A stretch of DNA of 64,000 nt, from contig NC_092338.1 of NCBI RefSeq assembly GCF_046630445.1, forward strand, positions 16,282,001-16,346,000, written 5' to 3'. The notes under the pieces are model-generated. The model made no database searches. It was given only the letters and a program-made list of their open reading frames with translations, and was not told the origin of the DNA. The position numbers and the translations under genes were made by a program. Of this stretch, positions 1-14,649 are shown piece after piece; positions within the stretch are counted from its first letter, which is position 1, and each line of letters begins with the position of its first letter. Source of the DNA: Rutidosis leptorrhynchoides. Lineage: Eukaryota; Streptophyta; Magnoliopsida; Asterales; Asteraceae.

Positions 1-1738
1 GTTTTTAATGGAACGTGATGATTCACAAATCATAACGTCATCATGTCCCATGTTACAAAACTCTTTCATTCTGCTTAACTTCTGAACATATCAAGAAAAT
101 ATATTCTTGATAGTTCTATTCTCAGCGGTTTGGGTAATTTGACAAATCAAATCGTGCGATTACGTTCTTTCTTGTTTAGAACATTAAGTTCTTTCGAAAC
201 TCCATAATTACGAATTCTGGACCATTATAGTTATTATTATCAATATTATTAATATTATCATTAATATGATTAAAGGTTATTAAAATACTAATATTAAGAT
301 TAAAATAGGAAGATAAGACTAGATTATGATTTAAAATATGTTAAGTACAAACATGGTGTAATTATGAAAAAGATGGTTAAAATGTTTACTAATGCATTTA
401 TATGATGTATAATACAATATTGATTAATTACTTATGCCTTAAAAGATAATCATATGAATTAATAAGTATTGTTATAATAATAGTATTAAGATAAATATGA
501 TTATGGGCATGATCATTAAAAATGTTAAGTATGAAATTGATTATGATCATAAAATATTAATATGAATATAAGCACACATATATGAGAAAGCGAATAATAA
601 TTAAGTTAGGATTATGATTAAGTATGATATGAATATAGATATAAAATAGGTATTTATAAAAGATATTTACATTACAATATTTTAATATTTCATATTACTA
701 TATTTTTATTATGGAAAAGATATTAACTAAGCTATATATAAAATACATCAATTAATATATAAATATATTAGTATCATATAAAAACCTTAATATAAATTTG
801 TATTAATAATAAACTTGTTCGATTACGATTATATGTTTTAAGATGCATACTTGATATAGTTTCGTGAATTCGAGGCCAACCTTACACTTGTTCATTGTCG
901 TCATATGTATTTTTACTACAAAATACAGTATGGTGAGTTTCATTTGCTTTTTTACCCTTTATATTTTTGGGCTGAGAATACATGCGTAATTTTTATAAAT
1001 GTTTTACGAAATAGACACAAGAAATCGAAACTACATTATATGGTTGAATGATCGAAGCCGAATATGCCCCTTTTGCTTGGTAACCTAAGAATTAGTAAAC
1101 CGATCTACTAATTGACTTGAATCCTAAAGATAGATCTATTGGGCCTAACGAACCCCATCCAAAGTACTGGATGCTTTAGTACTTCGATGTTGTTTTATCA
1201 TGTCCGATGGATTTCCCGAAATGATAAGGGATATTCTTATATGTATCTTGTTAATGTCGGTTACCAGGTGTTCAATTCATATGAATGATTATTTTTGTCT
1301 CTATGCATGGGACGTATATTTATGAGAAATGAAAATCTTGTGGTCTATTAAAATGATGAAAATGATTATTTATGTTAAACTAATGAACTCACCAACCTTT
1401 TGGTTGACACTTTAAAGCATGTTTATTCTCAGGTATGAAAGAAATCATCCGTTGTGCATTTGCTCATTTTATGGATATTGTTTGGAGTCATTCATGGCAT
1501 ATTTCGAAAGATGTTGCATTCGAGTCATTGAGTTCATCAAGATTATTATTAAGTCAATTATAGTTGAATAGTGGATATTATGAAATGGTATGCATGTCTG
1601 TCAATGTTGGATGTAAAGAAAGTTTATCTTTTAAAAACGAATGCAATGTTTGTAAAATGTATCATATAGAGGTCAAATACCTCGCGATGAAATCAACTAT
1701 TGTGAATCGTTTATAATGTATATGAACGGGGCATTTCA
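1..1738 (+). mobile_element. Ty3/gypsy element, 3' end only (internal piece plus truncated LTR)
   Basis: Bases 1-230 resemble the internal region of the inner gypsy element at about 23,610-23,860. From about 231 the sequence jumps to the AT-rich middle of the LTR family also seen at 9,600-10,618 and 29,103-29,243, so the internal/LTR junction has been deleted. The LTR ends at 1738 in ...GCATTTCA, and directly after it the copia reverse-transcriptase reading frame resumes (minus strand). The element was therefore inserted into that gene; the expected 5-bp TSD would be ccaac (1739-1743), with its partner left of the window. No coding capacity is seen. Confidence 0.75.
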
Positions 1739-4700
1739 CCAACCTAGCTTTGTTTCTGATAAAAATATCCTGTTCATCTTTCTTATTCTTTAACACCCAT
1801 CGAAGACCATAGGGTTCACAACCATGTGGTAGATTGACTAGTCTTCAAACCTTCAAATGTTTAAACTGTAACAATTCTTCCTGCATTGCACTAACCCACT
1901 CATCATATTTCAATGCTTCAAATGCGTCTTTCGGTTCAATTTGACACACATAGCATGAGTGAGCATGCACAAATACTCTCCCTGTCTTATTTAATGAGGA
2001 ATAAAAAGCTGTCACTACATTTGCACTCTCTGTCTCAACATCTTCTGCTGCCATTTGACTTTCATTTACTACAGGAATATCAGAGGTAGTAGGAACTTTA
2101 GACATAGATACTTCATTAAACTTGGCATGAGGAATACCAATAAGAGGGATGCCCCTTGTATCCACGTAATAATCATCCAAACATTTTGGAGGCATGATAA
2201 CACAGTTTGACCTACGTACTCCTCCTGCTTCAGTTGGCTATTCAGTCACTGTTACAGTTGGAGCTTGTTTATAAAGAGGAATCATATGCTCTTCTGTCAA
2301 CTGTGTCCGATTAACTCCCTCATCTTCTTCTGATTCACTGTCTTCATCTGTCTCATACACCATTTCCACATTAGGATCTGCATTAGAATGATCACCTTGG
2401 GTACTTCGTTGCGGACTCGGAATTGGACTCTGAGGATTACTTTGAATCTAGTTTTGAGTCTGACTAGGAATTGAAATGACATTCTCTGTGGAATTCTGAG
2501 CATCATACAACATCTGAGTAAGTACCTCATTGTCTGTAACATCCGGTGGAAGGTTAAAGAAATCAAAAAGTTTATCATATTCAAATTGCCATGCGAACCC
2601 TTTACTAACACGAGCCGGAGCGTTACGCTGAATATCTACCTCGAAACTTTCTTCAACACACTTAGATTCAGTATTGTACACCCACTTATTCGGATTCCCA
2701 TATCCCAAGAAAATACCAGAGACAGCCTTTGAATTAAATTTTCCTCCTGTGTCTCGTACCAAAATAGTACAAGGAGCACCAAAGGGTTCAGATGTTTAAT
2801 ATTAGGCTTTCTCTTGTGTAACAGTTCATAATAAGTTTTACCGCGTCGTTTCACCACTAAAACTCTGTTCATCACATAGCACGATGTGCTCACGGCTTCA
2901 CCTCAGAAAACAATGGGTAAACACGAATCAGCTAGCATAGTTCTTGCGGTCTCAATTAACGTCCTATCCTTTCTTTTAGCTACACCATTTGATTGTGACG
3001 TATAAGCAGGACTGAACTGTTACTGTATCCCCTTTACATTACAAAACATCAGCATCTGATTATTCTTGAATTCCGTACCATTGTCCGTACGAATCTTTCT
3101 AACCTTCAACTTATACAAACGTTCAAGTTTCAGAATCAAAACCTTAATGTGCTCGAAAGTATCTGATTTAAGCTTCAGCATCACAACCCAAGAGAAACGT
3201 GAATACTCATCTGTAACCACCAAGCAATATGACTCTCCAGTGATAGTCTTACAATTAACTGGACCAAAGAGATCCATATGCAACAACTCCAAAGGAATAT
3301 TAACTAAATGATGTTTCTTGGTAGCATGAGGCTTCTTCGTCTGTTTCCCTTTCTTACACGGAAGAAATCCCTCAGAAATATGAAAAATTTTAACATTCAC
3401 ACCATCAACCAGTCCGTTGTGGACTAGGTTATTCATCTTCCTTAGACTCAGATGACCCATACGCTTGTGCCAAATAATAGACTCCTGTTCAGTAGCCTTG
3501 CAAATAAATGCCTGAAGGCATGTTGCTGCTTTAACATGAGCCTTACGCATATCAAGAATATAAAGATCCTTGCACCTCGGAGCGGTCATCAAAATCATGT
3601 CTTCTGGAATTACAAACTCCTTCCTCAAAATATAACACAATTTGTCATCAAAAGCAATCGTATACTTTTTGTCAGCAACCTGTGAAACTGAAAGTAGATT
3701 GTTCGACATCTGCTTCACAAAATTGACTTTATCAAAGCTAACATTCTCATTAGCAATTACTCCTTGCACAGTAATAAAACCTCCTTCACTACCTGCAAAA
3801 GAAACTGGTCCTCCATCCACTGTTTTCACATAAGAGAGCATGGACAAATTCCCTGTCATGTGCCTGGATGCCCCACTATCAACAATCCATGTACTGCAGC
3901 AAGGATTGTAGGCGACCTGCACATTAAAATAAGGAGATTAGTTAGAAAGGGCCACCCATGTCCTAATGGCAGTGGATTTCCCATCAACGTCAACCACTGG
4001 AAATTCCACCCATTGTCCCTTAGATCCAGAAGGACCTTCAGAATTTTGGACACCTCTAACTTCACTTTTACGTTTCCAAACAACATTTTTTGGTAAAGGT
4101 TTACGGTAATGATCATTTGTTTGAAAAACTTTAGTTGCATTTGATGGAACAGAAGTAGAGTTAAACACAAGTGAAGATGATCTTCTGTTGAAAACACATT
4201 TAGGACTAAGATCAATCTTCCTATGTGGTATCTGTCTAATGGGTTTACAATTCATAACCCTTTGTCCCAACATACCACAATTGAAACAGTTAACATTATC
4301 AAAATTAGTAGCATTCAACATTTGACGTCTAGGTGAGGATGACTGTCTCCTAGGAGTTCTGTGGTTTGGTCGGTGGGGGTGGTGAAACCTGTTGTTTAAC
4401 AGTCTGTCTCCGATTAGGGGGAACATACTTTGGTACATTTCCAGAAGTGGACCTCTCACCTTTTGGTGGAAGTTCGGTCTTAGGAGCAATAACATGAGAA
4501 TTTAAGGCACTACTTTCCTTCACAAACTTAATAGGAGTGGATAGAGTGGTTTTCTTCCTAACTTGTTTTGGCTTTTTGACACTCTTTATTGGAGTCTTCT
4601 GACTCTCACTCCTTTCAATAGCATTCTTAGGATTCTTTAGAATCGTGATGGGTTTAGTCACCAGAACAAAAGGTTTACCATCCGTTTCGGTGTCAACATC

Positions 4701-5801
4701 AGTGTCTGACTCCGTTTCATAGATAGCTTCAACAGATTTCCTAACCTCTCCACTCTCACTCTTATCTTTAAGGTCAACGGGAGTCTTATTAGACTCACCG
4801 TATTGCTCTTCGACAATATCATCCTTACTCTTCTCAACTGGATTCTTAACATAATCATTCATAAAGGGTGGTGCAACCTGATTATAACCTAAACCTTAAT
4901 GATTTTCATTCTTAGTTTGGTTAAAGGTTTGCAGCACATAAGACGTTCTCTGTCAGTTATCAATCATAGCCTTTTCAGATTCATATTTTAACTTATATGA
5001 GTCCTTCTCTACCTTAAGGGCTTCTATCTGGCTCAAATATAAGTTAATCACTTTCTGATCATACACAACTGTTGATTTTAAATGACCTACCTGATTCTCT
5101 AATGAATTAATGACATCAACATACTATTTCGGCTTATTTAAGTAAAAAATAGCATCCTCATAGCTCTTTTTATTTGTCTGATTTTCAAAATTCAAAATTT
5201 TAAGCTCAAGTCTAAGTTTCGAACAAATTTCACACGTAACAGAAATTTCACTAAGCTTAGAAACTATGCATTCAAGTCTAGCTATTTCCTGTTCAAATTC
5301 AATGCATTTAGAACATACTGAAGTTGAGTCATCACATACCTTGTCTTTAGCAGACGTATTGGCCATGAAAGCATAATCATTCCTTCCATCTTATGAATCT
5401 GCATCTGATTCTGATTCAGACTCTGAACTTGTACTGTCTGAATAATCTCCCTCATAACTTTCAACACCCTCATCTTTAACATTACCCTCAGATTCTGTCA
5501 CTGTAACAACCTATTGATCAGCACTATTGCTGCTCACTGTAACCATCTCATCCTTTTCTTTAGCAAACCATGTGCATGAAGAAAGATCAAGACCCAACGG
5601 CTCGTCCTCATCGGAAGATTCTGAAGTAAACTCCAAATCACACAAGTCCCTAGCTTTACGAAACTTATCATACAAACGATCCTTAATCCTCTTCTTAAGA
5701 CACATTTTCATCATCTCTTTTATTCTTTTCATTCGAGCATCGCACTTGCACACATAACAATAACAATTAGGATTATCTTTACCAGTACAACCAGCATTCA
5801 T
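1739..5801 (-). pseudogene. copia gag-pol polyprotein, broken and cut in reverse transcriptase
   Basis: Frames in order on the minus strand: a gag-like segment from ATG at 5801 with Cys pairs and an acidic Ser/Glu/Asp-rich stretch; a coiled-coil-like segment (about 5366-5124); a basic linker (4862-4350); a zinc knuckle CFNCGML...MNC near 4300 in which the usual His is Arg; the aspartic protease motif DSGAS near 3875; the GAG-pre-integrase motif WHKRMGHLS near 3465; the integrase core with DLFGP and RTDNGTEF (3290-3060); and the start of reverse transcriptase (W..AM.EEL near 1905, then VLKNKKDEQ). The third integrase acid, normally Glu in NGVAERK, is Lys here (about 2960-2980). Several frameshifts and stops separate the pieces, so it cannot make a polyprotein. 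Known copia order (PR-INT-RT) is respected. Confidence 0.85.
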
Positions 5802-5828
5802 TCTGACAACCCTTTACCAGTACCACTT

Positions 5829-5931
5829 TGTAGACGTTGTTTGGATAGATATTAGGTTGCTCGTGATCGTATCTAGAGGCAGAATACACTAGAGACGATC
5901 AAAACCGAGATTTAGGTCGCGTTGGGTTCTC
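5829..5931 (-). repeat. partial duplicate of the copia LTR edge inside the leader
   Basis: About 100 bp starting TGTAGACGTT repeat, with substitutions, the LTR edge at 6159-6261. The copy lies between the real primer-binding site and gag, at an offset of 330 bp. The sequence next to the copy lacks a primer-binding site, so 6159 is taken as the true LTR edge. It may come from template switching or unequal recombination (inference). Confidence 0.7.
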
Positions 5932-6142
5932 TAGGTGAAAATCGATTTTTCGATCGACTTTTGATGAACTAACCTAAACCAAACCGTAGAACACTATTAT
6001 GGACTCACCAGAAACACGTTTTAACACAGAAACCAAATACTATAACGTAAAAACAGTGATTAATCGAGAAAAACAAAACTAAAACCAAAAACTTAAACTT
6101 TTGACCCAAAACAAATTTTAATCAAGCAAAACCAAAGACTCC

Positions 6143-6155
6143 GGCTCTGATACCA
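6143..6155 (-). promoter_or_regulatory. copia primer-binding site
   Basis: The minus strand reads TGGTATCAGAGCC three bases after the LTR end at 6159. This is the usual plant site complementary to the 3' end of initiator tRNA-Met. Confidence 0.85.
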
Positions 6156-6495
6156 CTTTGTAGACGTTATTTGAACGGATCTTAGGTCGCTTGTGATTGT
6201 ATCTAGAGGCGGAATATACTAGAGACGACTTAAACCGAGATTTGGGTCGCGTTGGGTTCGTATCGGTCAAACCTAGAGGTTAAACTATATTAGAACGAAG
6301 CCTAAACGAATAATTTTGGTGGTAATTGTGACGACCCGGAAATTTCCGACCAAATTTAAACTTAATCTTTATATGATTTCGACACGATAAGCAAAGTCTG
6401 TAAGGTTGAGTCTCAAAAACTTTGAACTGTTTCATATATTCATTTGACCTTCGACTACTCTCGATGATTCACGAACAATTAATTGTAAATAGATA

Positions 6496-6557
<62 letters not shown>
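6496..6557. repeat. (GT)n(AT)n microsatellite
   Basis: A run of GT dinucleotides passes directly into AT dinucleotides inside the solo LTR. Confidence 0.95.
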
Positions 6558-6562
<5 letters not shown>

Positions 6563-9139
6563 ACTATTAGATATTACATGATTAATAAATTGTAATATTA
6601 ATATATGTAATTACAAGTTAAAATGTAATTATGGTATTAACACTAATATTATTGTTACTACTTTCATTATTATTAATAATAATATCAATATTAGTGTTAT
6701 TAATATTATTATCATTATTAATGATATAGTTATAAATACAATTATAAAAATAATTAAAGATTATAAGTTAGTTGTAATGTAAATATGATTAGTTATTATT
6801 ATTACCATGATTATTAAACTTAGTATTTTATTAAAATTTTTATCATTATCCTTGTTATTTGTATTATTATTAGTATTACTTTTATTAATAATATTAAAAG
6901 TATTATTGTTATTAATATATTTTTATTTATTAATTATATACATATAATTAAAGAGACAATTCCAAATTCGGTTCCAAGTCTTTTTCACACTTTTGAGTTT
7001 TCTTCCAGCTTGATTCATGTCACTTATCTAATCAATGTATAATGCAAACGAATTCAGTTGAATATCCATATCTCCTTTATACTTTTTATGATATATATTT
7101 TTGTTTTGTTACTACCCGTGACTCTTGCCTCTCCCCACAATCATCGCTATAAAACAACATGATAAATTATTGTTTGTTGCTTCAATCCTGCACACACTCC
7201 CATCATCATCCAAACTGCATCTATTTCCTCCTTCTCTTGTAGAACTACCACTCTACAACCCACCTTTGAACAGCACAAAAACCGTCACCCACCATCATTA
7301 TTTTATGCTAGCTGCCATTTATATTAATCCATACAGCTCACTATTGTTGCAATCGTCAACCACAAAACCTCCACCCTACTATCACTATGTGCAACTCGGT
7401 CGACACGTTAAACTATCACCTTCGGCCACCACAATCCTACAACCCATTTACACACCACACTTGCCACCTCCTAGCTCCACCGTGAGTACCACCAAGAACC
7501 ACCCTAACCTTCAAACTATAATTCACACACCACCATTATTAAAACCGCCACCCAACACCATTGTTCACTGCTATTAATCACTGCTACTACATGTAAGTCT
7601 TATTTTTCTTGTCTTGTGCAAATAACCGAAGCCAAACACTCTCTCTCTTTCTTCATATTTTTTTTCTGATTCGTGAACAACCATGAACCCAGTTGCACTT
7701 AGTTACGTTCCTGTGTCTTGCTTCTACTGCCACTGTTACGCTGCTATGTTGTATGAACTCAAAAACTATCACAACAGGATCACGTTACAGCTTTTCTTTC
7801 TCTGTCCAATTAACCACAAAGTTGAAGTCCTTGTTGTTGCATCTGAAACACGACTCAACCATGATGTATTTAATTGATATTAAACTCGATCATTGCACAT
7901 GTTTCCTATTTTATTTACCCAAACAACCCAACCATCGAAGGTTTTCAATTGCTATCCAGTTCTCTTGTTTACTGCTATTCAGATCGAAACCCATCACAGA
8001 AACCCATCAATATTGCGGTGTTATTCGATTAATTCTACTTCAACTGCTATTCGAGTTCTTGTGCAGACCAAACAATCCCAAGCCACACCACCCGTTAACA
8101 ACTACAATTACTTCGTTTCTCTTTTGTTATTGAACCGAGATAAAACCACACCTCCAACATCACCTTAAACCATCACAAATCCATCAAAGCAATTCAACAC
8201 ATTCGAACACACCTGCAGTATATATTTTTTTGTTGTTGTTCTGATGTTCGGTCAGACCCTGAAGATAAACTGCAGTTATATTGATATCTTTCTGTTACTG
8301 TTTTACTCGAGTACTACTGTTTCCTCAAGTGTCGGTTACAATCATTCCCATACTTATAATTCGGTCCAACTAATCAAGTGCCATTCCTAAACAATTATTT
8401 CTAATATCATCTTGCAAAACCCACTTACTTTATGTCTTTACTCTTTAAATTATCAGACAATTATATATCATAATATTTGGATTAAGATTAGTGGGATGAC
8501 AAAGATTATTGTGGGGATAATTTGTGAAAACGAATCCTAGAAAGATAGGTTAACGAGCTGGAGTTTTACCAAAAGCTACTTTTATTTTTAAAATTGGGCC
8601 GGTAACAATAGGATTGGATTTGGGCCGTATTATTTCCTGATTTTCTAGATGGGCTTGTGAGAAGTTGGGTTTGGGAACCTACGCTTGGGCTAAAAGAAGT
8701 TGAGGTTAGACAGACGACCACATGATGAGTATAATACGGATGTAGAGATGATGATGACAAGTTGATGAAACGAAGACCAAGTAATACAGTAATCATTTAT
8801 AGTGTCTTTAGTTTCTTTTAACCGAATGAAGAAATTGATGTTTCTTTGATGACCGACGAAAATGATACCGAGATAATAAACAATGATGATGAGCGTGACA
8901 AGATGATGATGATCACATGTAGGTCAAGTGATGATAACGAATAACGAATTAAATATAATGATACACAAAATAATAAGATAATGTAGCATGGTGATGATTA
9001 TGATTCGTTAATGATATGTGAAATAACGATAATAATAAATATGGTTAAGGATGTTATCGGGTTAAGCGAGAGGTCGTGGGTTCAAACTCGGACTTGGGCA
9101 TTTTTTTAAGGGCTACTTCTTTGAGGCAGTTTACTTGTT

Positions 9140-9660
<521 letters not shown>

Positions 9661-10618
9661 CATTAATATTATTTTATCAAGTAACTATTAGTTATATAAA
9701 ACTATACTTAATACATATAATATAACTACATTTTATTTATTTAAAGTACATAAAATGAATATATTTATGAAACATACAAGTTATTAATATAAAATGATAT
9801 AACTAATAAATATATATATATAAATTTGTTTGATTACAATTATATGTGTTAATATATATATATAATTGATATAGTTTCGTGAATCCGAGGCCAACCTTGC
9901 ATTGTTCAATGTCGTCATATGTATTTTTACTACAAAATACAGTAGAGTGAGTTTCATTTGCTCCCTTTTTAAATGCTTTTGCAATATATATTTTTGGGAC
10001 TGAGAATACATGCGTTTTTTTAACTGTTTTACGAAATAGACACAAGTAATCTAAACTACATTATATGGTTGAATGATCGAAGCCGAATATGCCCCTTTTG
10101 CTTGGTAGCCTAAGAATTAGTAAACCAGTCTACTAATTGACGCGAATCCTAAAGATAGATCTATTGGGCCTAACAAACCCCATCCGTTGTAGCGGATGCT
10201 TTAGTACTTCGAGTTTTTATATCATGTCCGATGGATGTCCCGGAATGATGGGGATATTCTTATATGCATCTTGTTAATGTCGGTTACCAGGTGTTCAATC
10301 CATATGAATGATTTTTGTCTCTATGCATGGGACGTATATTTATGAGAAATGTAAATGAAAATCTTGTGATCTATTAAAATTATAAAAATGATTGATTACG
10401 ATAAACTAATGAACTCACCAACCTTTTGGTTGACACTTTAAAGCATGTTTATTCTCAGGTATGAAAGAAATCTTTCGTTGTGCATTTGCTCATTTTAGAG
10501 ATATTACTTGGAGTCATTCATGACATATTTCAAAAGACGTTGCATTCGAGTCGTTGAGTTCATCAAGATTATTATTAAGTCAAATATAGTTTGATATATT
10601 ATGAAATGGTATGCATGC

Positions 10619-12516
10619 TGTGATGACCCGTCCAAATCCACTTGGACGAATACATCATTCATTGATTTCATAGTGAGGTCTTGACCTCTATATGATATGT
10701 TTTGTAAACATTGCATTCTTTTGAAAAGGCACACCATAAATGAATATATATAATCCAAGGTTTTCGACGTCTGATGATTTCTACGTATAGACAATCACTG
10801 TACATGATAGTTTACAATACTACATCCGTTGACAATGCAGTCAAAAAAAGATACATGGTGATGATTTTGTGAATGCAAAGTTTTCTTGAATAAAGCATGT
10901 ATGACTCCATGCACATAGCTTGTATAACGTATAAGCAAACAGCGGAAGACTTCTAGGAACCTGAGAATAAACATACTAAAAAGTGTCAACACAAAGGTTG
11001 GTGAGTTCATAGTTTTATAGTTTCATATAATCTGTATATAAAGGTGGATCACAAGATTTCAGTTGTTCCATCCAGAAACATTTATCAAAATATTCTACAA
11101 AATTGAGCACCCTGGTAACTAATCTTTAACGTTATAATAAGTACCCCTGTTTTAACATACATGCAACCAACATGTACAATACATACAATCCAACGTGTAC
11201 TAAACTCAAATAGTATACGTCTGTTTTATAGTTCAGGATAGGGTTTCTATACCTAGAACAGACGGGGATGTCAAGCCCTATGGATCCATATACAACTATT
11301 CACGCCCACCAGTTCTTATAACCGGCAGTTACTAGTTACCAAAGGTAAGGGATTTTCGGTTCAAACTCGGTGTAGAATTTAGTATGTACTTGTATCCATT
11401 GCATTTAAAATAAATTGCATGTATTCTCAGCCCAAAAATATATATTGCAAAAGCAATTAAAAAGGGAGCAAATGAAACTCACCTTAGCAGCACATAAGGT
11501 CATTCATCGAAATGTGACCGAAACTCGGAATGCAAATTAATCGTAGATCTCAACCTAGAGAACATATGTTGGTCAATACATGTCTAATAAGTTAGGTTTG
11601 GTCATAGTGTATCACAATCCTAATGCTCAAGACCGACATGCAAAAGTTAACAAAAGTCATCTCAAAAGTCAACCTGACCCAATATGATATTTAAATCTAT
11701 ACATGTTTATTAACATAGTATAAGTCTTGATAATTGAACGAATTTATAGTTTATCAAACTCAAAACATTATTTATTTCAAGAGTTATATTGTATTTGAAT
11801 GATCATGGCAATTGGATATATTTTAACATTTCATATAGTTTCCCAATACTTGTAAAACTAGATTTAGTATTTATATTTATAAAGCTTTAAAACATGATAA
11901 GACAGTCAACTTTGACAATTGTTCAACAAATCGAGACGTGCCTTATATAGAAATTCATTTACTCGATTAGTAATATTTGAAAATATAATTTATCAATCTT
12001 ATAAACAAGTTGTTTAAATATCAATTGCAGATTCAAAAGCAATTTCAATTAATGTTAATCATAATTCAGTTGTCCATATCTTTTAATTCGTTCATCGAAA
12101 TTACGCGATCTCTAAATGAAAAGTTATTGATTTTTCGCCAGCTTTCCAAAAACATGCATATCATATACCTTTTATCAATAACATATGTATCAAATTCCCG
12201 ATCTATCATAAACTATTTAATGACAAAATTAATCCTACTAGCATGCATAATCCTATATACTCGAGCACTAGTCAGGGATACACTATTAATATATAATAGA
12301 TAAGATATAAATGCTTACGTATCAATATTGTGATTCTATATTGTAGGAAAGTACGTAGACGCAACGGAAATGATAAACACTAGATTGACCTCACGAGCAT
12401 ACCCCCGAACCATACCCATAACCTCCATAGCTATAACCCATAATTTCCTTAGCTCTATCCCTCTCAAAAACTCGTTTTGAAAACATGTGAGCAGAATCTC
12501 GTCGTAGTATTTTATG

Positions 12517-12577
<61 letters not shown>

Positions 12578-12591
12578 TTAATAATAATAAT

Positions 12592-12631
<40 letters not shown>

Positions 12632-13354
12632 ATATTAATTAATATTATTAATAATAACAATATAAATGATAATATAATATACGTTGGATTGATATAGATC
12701 AGTGTGTGTGAAAAATTAAACCCGAACTCGTGAACTTTATACAAGTTTTCTGAATCTCATCCTCATGCACTTGCATGAGTTATATGAGTGATGCTCATGC
12801 GAGTGCATGAGATCATTTGACAGCTCACATGCATTACTAATCTCTGCCGACACTTCAATTTCTATTACATATGATACATAATTTATATATTATTTAATAT
12901 ATAATATATTTAATCTTTAGAATTAATTAAATATTATATTATATTTACGTGCGTAGTAAAAATGTAATTTTTATTTAAATGACTCGTACGTTGTCACTCG
13001 ACTCATATACCACTTTCGGTTTTTCGAACGACGTATCGTACGCTGAGAAAACTAGCCTTTTACGTTTAGTGACTCGTACCTTTATAAAAACAATAGATTT
13101 AAACAATGAAAACAATCCCACTCAAAGTATAACTTTATTTATTTGAGTATTTTGGTCATTTGCTTCTATAAATCAGTGACTCGTTGTTTACCAAAAAATA
13201 TTATTTTAAATTGGGACGTTTTATGACTAAGTTAAAAAATATATATATTTTTATTTAGAATTGTAAATTTGTACGTAATATATATGTTTGAAATATTTAT
13301 CTAATGATATAAAGATAAAGTTTAAATTTGTTCGGAAATTTTCGGGTCGTCACA
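10619..13354 (-). repeat. 3' LTR of level-2 element
   Basis: Termini are TGTGATGACCCG (left) and TCGGGTCGTCACA (right) as read on the plus strand. It is the full sister of 17,171-18,176 plus 27,332-29,097. It contains an ATA microsatellite at about 12,518-12,640. Short frames inside it are duplicated in the sister LTR and are not genes. Confidence 0.92.
12518..12640. repeat. (ATA)n microsatellite
   Basis: ATA/TTA-rich run in the level-2 3' LTR. The matching run in the 5' LTR (about 28,218-28,290) is shorter. Confidence 0.92.
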
Positions 13355-13367
13355 GTACCTACTCGTT
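13355..13367 (-). promoter_or_regulatory. polypurine-tract region of level-2 element
   Basis: The minus strand reads AACGAGTAGGTAC directly before the 3' LTR, preceded by CGGGACGAAATTTC. The same layout precedes the 3' LTRs at 24,934 and 53,341. It is a weak polypurine tract. Confidence 0.55.
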
Positions 13368-13746
13368 AAAGAAATTTCGTCCCGAAATTTGATCGTAGTC
13401 GTCATGGCTAATCATAAAAATGTTTTTATGACGAATATGAGTTGGTATATAGAGTTTTATCACTATTAAGTAATATAGATAAAACGATTCGATTAATTGA
13501 AGAGTACGAGTGAAGCTATCCTAAAAGGAATGAAATGAGAACTAAAGTTTTGTCTTAACTTTTGACGTTGTCTTGGTTGAATTCCGGGATTCAAGAGATT
13601 TAAAGAAAATTTGCTAAATCTAAAAGATTTGATTCTTCGGCGAATAAGGAAATTAGGATCTCTCTAATTAAATGCGAAGATCTGCCTTGATTTCTCTATC
13701 AAATATTTCACTATAAATTAATTCTCAAATTCAAAAGATTGTAAAA

Positions 13747-13920
13747 ATGCTTAATCCAGTTCTGATCCTTTTCCTTATCCTTACTATCGCAATAATCATT
13801 CTCCTTTTCCAACTTCTACCAGAGGAATCTTCTTACTTCTACTTTGCTCTTGGGGTTATAGTGCTTTTAATTCTCCCGTGTCTTTATGTTGCGATAAACA
13901 TTGATATTCACGGTTTGTAA
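13747..13920 (+). CDS. antisense ORF, 57 aa, two predicted membrane spans
   Basis: The ORF runs from ATG (13,747) to TAA (13,920) and lies antisense to the level-2 element, between the gene-fragment region and the 3' LTR. The protein starts MLNPVLIL and ends IDIHGL. Two strongly hydrophobic stretches (about residues 4-24 and 33-50) flank a short polar turn with PEES; this predicts a small two-span membrane protein. A same-length ORF with the same start, stop and ends exists at 24,117-23,944 in the level-3 element. By my codon-by-codon comparison 44 of 57 residues agree, there are no indels, and most changes are hydrophobic-for-hydrophobic. Antisense ORFs near the 3' LTR are known in some plant gypsy elements (for example Grande), but I do not recognise this protein and claim no function. 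Confidence 0.5.
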   Translation: MLNPVLILFLILTIAIIILLFQLLPEESSYFYFALGVIVLLILPCLYVAINIDIHGL

Positions 13921-14649
13921 TTTATGCGTTGTTATCGGGTTTTATATCTCCCCTTATATTTCAATATCCCTACTTCTGTCTTCTATAATCATTGTCATCC
14001 ATAGTTAATACTCCCTCCTATTTGCTACGATTTATACTCCAATTTCTATTTCGGAGCTTTGTCCCTTCGTTTCTTCTTCTTGTGATTAGGCATCTCTTGT
14101 AATGGTTCAGAATTCGTAGGTATGGAGTTTTGGATGAACATAGTTAATGTTCTGAGAAGGTAATCGTAATGGCACGATCTTGATTTGTCAAATTACCAGA
14201 ATATCCGGAAAAGACCGAATCATCAAGAAAAATTATTTTCTTGATATGTTTAGAGGTTAAATAGAATAAAAGAGTTATGTAACATGGTTCATGATGAGGG
14301 TGTGATCTGTGAACCATTATCAAGTTCCATTAGAAACTCAGCATGACTTACTGTAATATAATCACGTTGATCAAGTGTCATTATATTATACTAACTCATG
14401 CTTCAGTTCCCAACACCACTTCAAAAATATTCATATTTTAAACTCGAAGGTTTCAGAATTTAGAAACTAAAATAGTTTCTTTTATGATGTTACACAGATA
14501 TCGCAAGGAGAAAATTGATTTCCGATAAGAATGATTATGGAATTATCTCCAGAAATATGGAGGATATTTATAATGAAAGATACGATGATATCTTAGAAAT
14601 TTCTAATATCAGAGGATGATGAAGAATATTGTCCGCAAGGGTTTAGATT

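Noticed and set aside
7125..8168. Several open frames of 64-150 codons
   Set aside because: They lie inside a solo LTR, overlap in different frames, have low-complexity Pro/His/Thr composition and no domain.
10504..11010. Minus-strand frames also seen at 17,125-17,562
   Set aside because: They are identical because both lie in sister LTRs; no protein features.
12391..12744. Minus-strand frame of 117 codons repeated at 28,091-28,396
   Set aside because: An LTR sequence with an Ile/Asn microsatellite core, duplicated with the LTR.
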